Shown here: positions 14,479-20,537 of the stretch, in pieces
How the letters are laid out: every line of letters starts with the position of its first letter
Numbering within the stretch: position 1 is the stretch's first letter
Origin: Flavobacteriales bacterium
GTDB lineage: Bacteria; Bacteroidota; Bacteroidia; Flavobacteriales; BACL11
Reading direction: 5' to 3'
DNA: 20,537 bases
Assembly (NCBI GenBank): GCA_002683775.1
Contig: NYTT01000093.1
Span: 1-20,537, forward strand
The notes under the pieces: model-generated
What the model was told of the DNA's origin: nothing
Database searches by the model: none
The model's input: the letters and a program-made list of their open reading frames with translations, nothing else
Position numbers and translations under genes: made by a program

Positions 14479-15858
14479 ATGCAAAAAGAAGCAGAAATTA
14501 GAGATCCGTTAATTTTAGGTAATAAGACTTATCATGATATTACTGTAGATGTTGCGCGTCCTGTTGAGGGAAAGGCTAATAAATATTGGTGGATATTATT
14601 CTCCTTATCACTTTTATTGTTCATTTGGGGTGTACTTTGTATTGCCTACACTATAGGTACTGGAATTGGAGCTTGGGGATTAAATAAAACTGTTAACTGG
14701 GCGTGGGATATTACAAATTTTGTTTGGTGGATTGGTATTGGGCACGCAGGTACATTAATATCTGCTGTTTTATTACTTTTTCGTCAGAAATGGAGAATGG
14801 CAATTAATCGTTCTGCTGAAGCGATGACTATATTCGGTGTTGTACAAGCTGGTTTATTCCCATTGATTCATATGGGTCGTCCATGGCTTGCATATTGGGT
14901 TCTGCCAATTCCAAATCAGTTTGGTTCTTTATGGGTTAACTTTAACTCCCCTCTACTTTGGGATGTGTTTGCTATTTCAACTTATCTCTCTGTTTCTGTT
15001 GTATTTTGGTACATTGGACTTATTCCAGATTTTGCGATGTTGAGAGACAGAATGAGTTCAACATTATCTCCGATGAAAAAGAAACTGTATGCATTTCTTG
15101 CTTTTGGCTGGAGTGGTAGAGCAAAACACTGGCAAAGATTTGAAGAAGTGTCTTTAGTTCTTGCTGGACTTGCCACACCACTAGTATTCTCTGTACACTC
15201 CATTGTATCAATGGATTTTGCAACATCTGTTATTCCAGGATGGCATACTACAATATTCCCACCATATTTTGTTTTGGGAGCATTATTTTCTGGCTTCGCT
15301 ATGGTAGAAACTTTATTAATTATCATGAGGAAAGTTGTGAGCCTAGAAGCATATATTACAATTAAGCATGTTGAATATATGAATGTAATTATTTTATTGA
15401 CAGGATCTCTTGTTGGTACAGCATATATAACAGAATTATTTATGGCATGGTACTCAGGAGTAGAGTTTGAACAATATGCTTTTCTAAATAGAGCTACAGG
15501 GCCATATTGGTGGGCTTATGCAATTATGATGACGTGTAATGTTTTAACACCTCAATTATATTGGTTTAGATCTATTAGAACTTCATTTGTAGCAACTTTT
15601 ATATTATCTATTTTTGTAAATATTGGTATGTGGTTTGAAAGATTTGTAATTATTGTTACATCTTTACATAGAGATTTTCTGCCTACATCTTGGACAATGT
15701 TCTCCCCTACTTTTATTGATATTGGTATTTACCTTGGGACAATTGGTTTCTTTTTTACTTTATTTTTAATGTATGCAAGAACCTTCCCAGTCATTGCTCA
15801 AGCAGAACTTAAAACTATTCTTAAATCTTCTGGATCAGAATTTAAAAACAAAAAATAA
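14479..15858 (+). CDS. actC: Alternative complex III subunit ActC, NrfD-like membrane protein
   Basis: A 459-residue polytopic inner-membrane protein of the NrfD/PsrC family with about ten hydrophobic helices. The first helix is at about 36-60 and the second around 75-100. ActC carries the quinol-oxidation site and a proposed proton path. A conserved-looking segment FPLIHMGRPWLAYWVLPIPN (about 127-146) contains the His and Arg typical of this family near the quinone pocket. FNSPLLWDVFAI and the WHTTIFPPYFVLGALFSGFAM segment are further family marks. The gene starts 9 bases after actB, and its stop shares one base with the actD start. No odd feature was seen. Residue roles are from family knowledge. 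Confidence 0.94.
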   Translation: MQKEAEIRDPLILGNKTYHDITVDVARPVEGKANKYWWILFSLSLLLFIWGVLCIAYTIGTGIGAWGLNKTVNWAWDITNFVWWIGIGHAGTLISAVLLLFRQKWRMAINRSAEAMTIFGVVQAGLFPLIHMGRPWLAYWVLPIPNQFGSLWVNFNSPLLWDVFAISTYLSVSVVFWYIGLIPDFAMLRDRMSSTLSPMKKKLYAFLAFGWSGRAKHWQRFEEVSLVLAGLATPLVFSVHSIVSMDFATSVIPGWHTTIFPPYFVLGALFSGFAMVETLLIIMRKVVSLEAYITIKHVEYMNVIILLTGSLVGTAYITELFMAWYSGVEFEQYAFLNRATGPYWWAYAIMMTCNVLTPQLYWFRSIRTSFVATFILSIFVNIGMWFERFVIIVTSLHRDFLPTSWTMFSPTFIDIGIYLGTIGFFFTLFLMYARTFPVIAQAELKTILKSSGSEFKNKK

Positions 15859-16379
15859 TGAGTACAAAAACATTACATGGTATTTTTGATGATGAAGAAA
15901 TTTTACTTTCATCTGTAAAAGAAATTCGTGCAAATAAGATTGAGATTAAAGAGGTGTATTCACCATTTCCTATTCATGGTCTTGATAAAGCATTGGGAAT
16001 TAAAGAAACTAGAATGGCAATAACAGCTTTTATTTATGGTTGTGTAGGATTATCACTTGGCGCCTTGATGATATATAACATCATGATTATTGACTGGCCA
16101 CAAAATATTGGAGGGAAACCTAATTTTACATTTTACCATAATCTACCGGCTTTTGTTCCTGTTTTATTTGAATGTACTGTAATGTTTGCAGCTCACTTAA
16201 TGTCGATAACTTATTTGATTAGATGTGGTTTATTTCCTGGTAGTTCTGAAAAAAATCCAGATCCAAGAACGACTGATGACAAGTTTTTAATGGAAATTGA
16301 GGTTGATGGGGACATATCTAAGGTTAAAGAAATTCTTGCAAAAACAGGAGCTCTAGAAATTAATGAAAAAGACGATTAA
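15858..16379 (+). CDS. actD: Alternative complex III subunit ActD (DUF3341)
   Basis: A 173-residue DUF3341 protein. A cytoplasmic ferredoxin-like N-terminal part (about 1-50) contains the typical VYSPFPIHGLDKALG phrase (33-47). Two transmembrane helices follow (about 53-77 and 96-122), then a soluble tail. ActD packs beside ActC in the complex and has no cofactor. The start overlaps the actC stop by one base (TAATG), and actE begins two bases after its stop, so the three genes are tightly coupled. The RTTDDKFLMEIE segment (about 137-148) near the C-terminus is also typical. Confidence 0.92.
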   Translation: MSTKTLHGIFDDEEILLSSVKEIRANKIEIKEVYSPFPIHGLDKALGIKETRMAITAFIYGCVGLSLGALMIYNIMIIDWPQNIGGKPNFTFYHNLPAFVPVLFECTVMFAAHLMSITYLIRCGLFPGSSEKNPDPRTTDDKFLMEIEVDGDISKVKEILAKTGALEINEKDD

Positions 16380-16381
16380 CT

Positions 16382-16948
16382 ATGAATAATATATTAACAA
16401 AATCTATATTCATTATTTTAGCAATATTCTTGTCTTCATGCGATAGTGATTCAAGCAGAGGATATGAATTTATGCCAAATATGTACAGATCACCAAGTAT
16501 TGAGACATACGAACAGCATTCAATAAAGAACTTTGATAGATTACCTGTCAACGGAACTGTTTCAAGAGGAAACTTAGTAACTTTTAATTATGAAAATAAC
16601 TTAGAGGGGTACCTATCTGCTGGAAAAAATTTCAGTAATCCATTAGTAAATAATGATAAGAATTTAAAAGACGGTGAAGCCCTTTATGGAATGTTTTGTC
16701 AACATTGTCATGGCGCTACAGGTGCAGGCGATGGAAGTGTGCAACATCCAATATATTCAGCTGTCCCACATTATAATGATTCTAAATTATTACGAAGGTG
16801 TGGAGTCCCAATGTGCGATTTGGAGGCTGGACACATTTTTCACGCCATTACTTATGGTTTGAATGCTATGGGACCTCATGCTTCTCAAATAACTGAAGAG
16901 GAGAGGTGGAAAATTGTACTATATGTACAAGAAAAATTACAAAAATAA
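16382..16948 (+). CDS. actE: Alternative complex III subunit ActE, mono-haem lipoprotein cytochrome c
   Basis: A 188-residue periplasmic lipoprotein. The signal peptide ends at the lipobox FLSSC with lipidated Cys20. The conserved YEFMPNMYRSPSIETY segment (28-43) is typical of ActE. The haem c motif is CQHCH (106-110) in a class I cytochrome fold, and Met163 in LNAMGPHASQI is the likely sixth haem ligand. Between them, RRCGVPMCD has two further cysteines (140 and 145), which could form a periplasmic disulfide. ActE gives the complex its mono-haem exit domain. It starts two bases after actD and is followed by actF after 24 bases. The assignment is firm from context and motifs. Confidence 0.93.
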   Translation: MNNILTKSIFIILAIFLSSCDSDSSRGYEFMPNMYRSPSIETYEQHSIKNFDRLPVNGTVSRGNLVTFNYENNLEGYLSAGKNFSNPLVNNDKNLKDGEALYGMFCQHCHGATGAGDGSVQHPIYSAVPHYNDSKLLRRCGVPMCDLEAGHIFHAITYGLNAMGPHASQITEEERWKIVLYVQEKLQK

Positions 16949-16972
16949 GGACAAGAATAAAATATTTATAGA

Positions 16973-18157
16973 ATGTTTACAATAGACCAAAAAGCGAAAA
17001 AATTCACAATGTCTCTAATGATTATTGGATTAATAGCATTAATTTATGGCTTTATTTCCAATCCACACGGTGCATGGCCTGCACTTTTATTTAATACCTA
17101 TTTTTATTTAGGGATTTCAATTTTTGCTGTATTTTTCGTAGCCTTACAGTATGTAGCTGAAGCAGGTTGGTCTATTGTTCTTAAAAGAGTTCCAGAAGCT
17201 GTAATGGGTGCATTGCCAATTTTTAGTTTAATTATGCTTTTTATTATGATTGCATCAATTCTGCATTGGAATCATATATATCACTGGTTGCATGAGGGTA
17301 TTATGGATCCTACAAATGATCATTACGATAAGATAATTGCAGGAAAAGAACCATATCTAAATGCAACTTTCTTTATTATTAGAACAATTATTTACTTACT
17401 TGGGTGGAACTATTTTGCAAAAAAACTTAGATCTTTATCAGTACTAGAAGATCAATCTGTAGGTTCAAAAATTCATTCAATGGGTATAAGTACATCAGCT
17501 TGGTTCATGGTATTTTTTGCTGTGACATCATCAATGGCATCATGGGATTGGATTATGTCTATCGATACACATTGGTTTTCTACACTCTTTGGTTGGTATG
17601 TCTTTGCAGAGTGGAGTGCAATAGGTTTTACTACAATTTTCTTATTTACATTGTATCTTAAAAGAATGGGATATCTTAATCATGTAAACGAAAATCATAT
17701 TCATGATTTAGGAAAATGGATTTTTGCTTTTTCATTAGTATGGACTTATATGTGGTTTTCACAATTTATGTTGATATGGTATGCGAATATTCCAGAAGAA
17801 GTTGCGTATTTTACAGCTAGGCTTGAAGTAGATAACTATAAATTTTTATTTTGGTTTTCTATGTTAATAAACTTTTTATTTCCTATAATATTGCTAATGA
17901 GTAGAGATGCTAAGCGAAATAATACACGTTTAATTTTTGTTAGTTGTGTTATTCTTTTTGGGCACTGGTTAAATTCATATCTTTTAGTTGCACCTGGAAC
18001 ATTAAATACACACGGTCATATTGGATTTACTGAGATTGGTATCGGTTTAGGTTTTGCAGGATTGTTAATATATATTACATTGAATGCATTAACAAAGCAA
18101 CCTTTAGAGACAAAAAATCATCCTTTCCTTGATGAATCAAAAAATTTACACACATAA
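16973..18157 (+). CDS. actF: Alternative complex III subunit ActF, polytopic membrane protein
   Basis: A 394-residue inner-membrane protein with about ten hydrophobic helices, structurally a counterpart of ActC (NrfD-like) in the complex. Family-typical segments include GAWPALLFNTYFYLGISIFA, WNHIYHWLHEGIMDP, SMASWDWIMSIDTHWFSTLFGWYVFAEW and YMWFSQFMLIWYANIPEE. It is predicted to contribute a possible proton path. It is the last gene of the operon and a terminator begins 21 bases after its stop. In many Flavobacteria, from memory, cytochrome oxidase subunits II and I follow actF, but here they do not. Confidence 0.93.
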   Translation: MFTIDQKAKKFTMSLMIIGLIALIYGFISNPHGAWPALLFNTYFYLGISIFAVFFVALQYVAEAGWSIVLKRVPEAVMGALPIFSLIMLFIMIASILHWNHIYHWLHEGIMDPTNDHYDKIIAGKEPYLNATFFIIRTIIYLLGWNYFAKKLRSLSVLEDQSVGSKIHSMGISTSAWFMVFFAVTSSMASWDWIMSIDTHWFSTLFGWYVFAEWSAIGFTTIFLFTLYLKRMGYLNHVNENHIHDLGKWIFAFSLVWTYMWFSQFMLIWYANIPEEVAYFTARLEVDNYKFLFWFSMLINFLFPIILLMSRDAKRNNTRLIFVSCVILFGHWLNSYLLVAPGTLNTHGHIGFTEIGIGLGFAGLLIYITLNALTKQPLETKNHPFLDESKNLHT

Positions 18158-18178
18158 CAATTTTTGTTGATATTTTAT

Positions 18179-18208
18179 AAAGGGTCAGATTAGTCTGACC
18201 CTTTTTTT
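18179..18208 (+). terminator. Intrinsic terminator closing the act operon
   Basis: AGGGTCAGA (18181-18189) pairs perfectly with TCTGACCCT (18194-18202) across a TTAG loop, extended by two A-T pairs and followed by a run of seven T. It lies 21 bases after the actF stop and ends five bases before the ruvB -7 element. Confidence 0.93.
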
Positions 18209-18213
18209 ATAGT

Positions 18214-18221
18214 TACTTTTG
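18214..18221 (+). promoter_or_regulatory. -7 promoter element for ruvB
   Basis: TACTTTTG is an exact TAnnTTTG match ending seven bases before the ruvB ATG (18229), so the mRNA would be leaderless or nearly so. The -33 position falls inside the upstream terminator stem-loop and has no TTTG. The same TTACTTTTGC string stands before the response regulator gene. Confidence 0.55.
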
Positions 18222-18228
18222 CTTTGGA

Positions 18229-19242
18229 ATGGATAATGATATAGAAGCTAGTAATCTCAATCTTGATGTTGAGATAGAGCAAGTTTTAAGGCCTAAACTA
18301 TTCACAGATTTTGAGGGCCAGGATCAAATAGTTGATAATCTTAAAGTATTTATTGAAGCAGCTAAACAAAGAGAAGATGCTCTGGATCACGTGTTATTAC
18401 ATGGTCCTCCAGGTCTTGGAAAAACTACTCTAGCAAATATTATTTCAAATGAATTAGATGTAAATATAAAAACAACATCTGGTCCTGTATTAGATAAACC
18501 AGGAGATTTAGCAGGTTTACTTACCAATCTTGAAGAAAGAGATGTTTTATTTATTGATGAAATCCATCGATTAAATCCAATAGTTGAAGAGTATTTGTAT
18601 TCAGCTATGGAAGATTATCAAATTGATATTATGATTGAATCAGGTCCAAATGCTCGATCAGTTCAAATTGAAATTAATCCATTTACATTAATAGGTGCAA
18701 CTACTCGCTCTGGTTTATTGACCTCTCCTTTAAGGGCTAGATTTGGAATCAACTCAAGACTAGAGTATTATAAATTAGATTTATTATCTAAAATTGTTAA
18801 TAGGTCATCTTCAATTTTAGATGTAGATATTGATAAAGCAGCTGCATTAGAAATTGCAAGAAGAAGTCGCGGAACACCACGAATTGCTAATGCTTTATTA
18901 AGACGTGTGCGTGATTTTGCTCAAATAAAAGGAAACGGAAAAATTGACCTAAAGATTACTCAGTATTCTTTAGATGCTTTAAATGTTGATGAGCACGGCC
19001 TTGATGAAATGGATAATAGAATTTTAACTACAATAATTGACAAGTTTAAAGGAGGGCCTGTTGGTCTTACTACTATATCAACGGCAGTAGGTGAACAAGC
19101 TGGAACTATTGAGGAAGTTTATGAGCCATATCTTATAATGGAAGGCTATTTAATGCGTACTCCAAGAGGGCGACAGGTTACAGAACTCGCATATCGTCAT
19201 TTAGGAAAAGTTAAACCTTTAGATCAAGGAAATCTTTTTTAA
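18229..19242 (+). CDS. ruvB: Holliday junction branch migration ATPase RuvB
   Basis: A 337-residue AAA+ motor of standard RuvB length. It assembles as hexameric rings on RuvA-bound Holliday junctions and drives branch migration. Motifs in order: RPKLFTDFEGQ (21-31), Walker A GPPGLGKTT (59-67), Walker B LFIDEIHRL (107-115), sensor 1 LIGATTRSGLL (154-164), arginine-finger region SPLRARFG (166-173), sensor 2 RGTPRIANALLRRVRDFA, and the C-terminal winged helix with the DNA-binding phrase RTPRGRQVT near the end. It stands alone behind its own promoter, with no ruvA or ruvC in the window. Its stop overlaps the convergent small gene by four bases. Confidence 0.97.
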   Translation: MDNDIEASNLNLDVEIEQVLRPKLFTDFEGQDQIVDNLKVFIEAAKQREDALDHVLLHGPPGLGKTTLANIISNELDVNIKTTSGPVLDKPGDLAGLLTNLEERDVLFIDEIHRLNPIVEEYLYSAMEDYQIDIMIESGPNARSVQIEINPFTLIGATTRSGLLTSPLRARFGINSRLEYYKLDLLSKIVNRSSSILDVDIDKAAALEIARRSRGTPRIANALLRRVRDFAQIKGNGKIDLKITQYSLDALNVDEHGLDEMDNRILTTIIDKFKGGPVGLTTISTAVGEQAGTIEEVYEPYLIMEGYLMRTPRGRQVTELAYRHLGKVKPLDQGNLF

Positions 19243-19424
19243 GATATCTGATCAAATACTTCTAATATAGTTTGTTTGTATTGAGAAAAAGTTGTTAACG
19301 TCCATATCTTTAATGCAATTACCTCCGTTTTACTTACCCAAGAGATACTTTTTCTAAGTTCCTTTTTAAATAGTTTTCTATCGAAACTAACTTTGCTTAA
19401 TATTTTTTTACTAAATTCTAACAT
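19239..19424 (-). CDS. Small hypothetical protein of 61 residues, conserved-looking
   Basis: A 61-residue soluble protein without a signal or membrane helix. It has a basic helical first half (SKKILSKVSFDRKLFKKELRKSI), then a helical second half with KTEVIALKIWTLTTF, and ends in VFDQIS. The pattern of a VSFDxxLFxKEL segment followed by a short second helix recalls small uncharacterised proteins of Bacteroidetes that I have seen, but I cannot name the family. It lies 43 bases downstream of ubiX in the same direction, which supports cotranscription. Its stop overlaps the convergent ruvB stop by four bases. The gap upstream holds only AT-rich sequence. Function is unknown. Confidence 0.6.
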   Translation of the reverse strand: MLEFSKKILSKVSFDRKLFKKELRKSISWVSKTEVIALKIWTLTTFSQYKQTILEVFDQIS

Positions 19425-19467
19425 AATTATAAGTTGATATATTAGTAATAACTAATAATTAGAATAT

Positions 19468-20037
19468 TTATTGTTCTTCATTCCAGCTGTAAGAGTCATT
19501 TTCTAAATTAATAAGATTTAAAACCCTATCAATTACTGTGGCAGCTATATCTTCAATAGTTTTTGGATTACTATAGAATGATGGTGTTGCCGGACAAATT
19601 ATTCCGCCTGAATTAGTAATTGTTTTCATATTATTGATATGTATTAGGCTCAATGGAGTTTCTCTTGCTACTACAACTAACTTTCTTCTTTCTTTTAATA
19701 TTACATCAGCAGCTCTCGTAGTTAAATCGTTGCTTGTGCCACTGGCAATACGACCTAAAGTCCCCATTGAACATGGACAAATTATCATAGTTCCATAATT
19801 TGCAGATCCACTTGCGAAAGGAGCCATAAAATCCATTTTATTGTAAAATGTAAATGGATAATTTGTATATTTTGTATTTCCTAATTCTTGTTCCCAAACA
19901 TATTTTGCATTGTCTGACATAATCACACCAACTTTATCAATTTGATTTGATAATACAACAAGCTTGTCAAATAAAACTTTAGCATAAATTGCTCCACTAG
20001 CACCAGTAACAGCGACTATTATTTTATGTTTTTTCAT
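19468..20037 (-). CDS. ubiX: Flavin prenyltransferase UbiX
   Basis: A 189-residue flavoprotein that attaches a dimethylallyl group to FMN to make prenylated FMN, the cofactor of UbiD-type decarboxylases. Visible are the FMN-binding VAVTGASGAIYAK start (8-20), FASGSANYGTMIICPCSMGTLGRIASGTSNDL (74-105, with the CPCSMGT loop) and LKERRKLVVVARETPLS (114-130), where the Arg and Glu residues bind the prenyl phosphate. A partner ubiD is not in the window. It starts two bases after the stop of the PorT-like gene, so they form one operon. The C-terminal tail ENDSYSWNEEQ is acidic and probably flexible. The assignment is firm. Confidence 0.95.
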   Translation of the reverse strand: MKKHKIIVAVTGASGAIYAKVLFDKLVVLSNQIDKVGVIMSDNAKYVWEQELGNTKYTNYPFTFYNKMDFMAPFASGSANYGTMIICPCSMGTLGRIASGTSNDLTTRAADVILKERRKLVVVARETPLSLIHINNMKTITNSGGIICPATPSFYSNPKTIEDIAATVIDRVLNLINLENDSYSWNEEQ

Positions 20038-20039
20038 AT

Positions 20040-20537
20040 TTATATATTGTAATGTAACGCAAAACTTATGACAGAATTATATTTTCCCTTTAATGTTGAA
20101 TTAAATGCATTAACAGTATTATAATCTTCAGCCCCTATTGGAATTATTGAATTTGAAATTCTTGAATTTAAACTTATTTTTTTAGAGTATTTGTAATCTA
20201 TTCCAACAAATAATCCAATATCATTTTTTGTAAATGGTAAATTCTCTGATGGTATTTTCCCACTTAAATCATTATAGTATCCATTTATTAACCATGCTAA
20301 TTGTATTCCTCCTTCTATTTTAATTTTTTCTGATTGTTTGTATTGAATTAAAAATGGGATTTCAATATATGACATAGAAATATCTGCTTTTAAATAGTTT
20401 GGATGATTGATTTCGTTCATTTTTGGATTATTACTTCCCTTTTGGATATATGTAATCTCCATTTGAAAAGTAGTATAATTTGACAGTTTCCTGTTTGCAA
20501 ATACGCCTAACAATAATCCTGCTTTGTTAAAACCAGA
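20040..20537 (-). CDS. PorT-like outer-membrane beta-barrel protein, C-terminal part (5' end outside window)
   Basis: The frame is open to the window edge, so the start is not visible and the TTG at 20513 is just an internal codon. About 165 residues remain. They show alternating strands typical of the eight-stranded outer-membrane barrels grouped with PorT (OMP_b-brl_2 type): LLLGVFANRKLSNYTTFQME, ITYIQKGS, the conserved SYIEIPFLIQYKQSEKIKIEGGIQLAWL, IGLFVGIDYKYSKKISLNSRI and a final VISFALHYNI. The real PorT/SprT is a type IX secretion component, but this superfamily is large and nothing here identifies this gene as PorT itself. ubiX follows after two bases. Confidence 0.78.
   Translation of the reverse strand, partial: SGFNKAGLLLGVFANRKLSNYTTFQMEITYIQKGSNNPKMNEINHPNYLKADISMSYIEIPFLIQYKQSEKIKIEGGIQLAWLINGYYNDLSGKIPSENLPFTKNDIGLFVGIDYKYSKKISLNSRISNSIIPIGAEDYNTVNAFNSTLKGKYNSVISFALHYNI

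Noticed and set aside
14982..15326. Two minus-strand frames inside actC (up to 114 residues)
   Set aside because: They lie wholly within a strongly supported membrane-protein gene, overlap each other in different frames and show no domain.
16360..16551. Minus-strand frame across the actD-actE junction
   Set aside because: Antisense to coupled genes, no family resemblance.
16674..16862. Plus-strand second frame inside actE
   Set aside because: Out-of-frame reading of the haem domain. The actE frame has the lipobox, CxxCH and Met ligand.
1..20537. Mobile element, CRISPR array, tRNA/rRNA or defence island
   Set aside because: No transposase, integrase, regularly spaced long repeats, cloverleaf or nuclease/toxin genes were recognised on either strand. 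Gene content and base composition look uniform throughout.

Overview
The window is chromosomal DNA of a low-GC marine-type member of the Bacteroidetes, most likely Flavobacteriia. The evidence is a complete alternative complex III operon (actABCDEF), the PdxJ / alpha-beta hydrolase pair, a TrmB-Mrp-NifU run of flavobacterial type, PorT-like and Porin_O_P-like outer-membrane barrels, absence of Shine-Dalgarno sequences, and repeated matches to the Bacteroidetes promoter -7 element TAnnTTTG. No insertion sequence, phage gene, CRISPR array, tRNA or rRNA was seen. Coding density is high and most genes are housekeeping.

Layout. 1-997 (+): the 3' end of pdxJ coupled to an alpha/beta hydrolase. 990-2640 (-): a three-gene operon of a 59-residue membrane protein, a LuxE-type acyl-protein synthetase and a GNAT acetyltransferase, behind a near-ideal Bacteroidetes promoter. 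2713-2754: a long perfect terminator hairpin. 2767-5014 (-): porin, PiT-type phosphate transporter and a candidate 27-residue single-helix peptide, with four 11-bp-spaced TTAACA-like repeats upstream that look like a Pho box. 5260-6926 (+): divergent PhoB-like response regulator and PhoR-like kinase. 6937-7989 (-): a glycosyltransferase. 8037-10140 (+): trmB, an Mrp/ApbC ATPase and a NifU C-terminal-domain scaffold (Fe-S cluster assembly and transfer). 10263-18157 (+): actABCDEF, closed by a strong terminator. 18229-19242 (+): ruvB. 19239-20537 (-): a small conserved-looking protein, ubiX and a PorT-like barrel that runs off the window.

How the genes work together. Outer-membrane porin, inner-membrane PiT carrier and the two-component pair form a plausible phosphate acquisition and sensing island. 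The Mrp and NifU proteins serve Fe-S cluster biogenesis, which fits a neighbouring operon whose ActB subunit has four Fe-S cluster motifs. ActA-ActF form a menaquinol:cytochrome c (or direct-to-oxidase) oxidoreductase. The cytochrome oxidase genes that I recall usually lying between actF and ruvB in Flavobacteria are not here.

I found no clear new defence or mobile system. The most interesting signals are the small-membrane-protein/LuxE/GNAT operon, the 11-bp repeat array replacing the -33 element upstream of the phosphate genes, the 27-residue candidate peptide, the absence of coxBA after actF, and several start codons lying only a few bases downstream of -7 elements, which suggests very short leaders.
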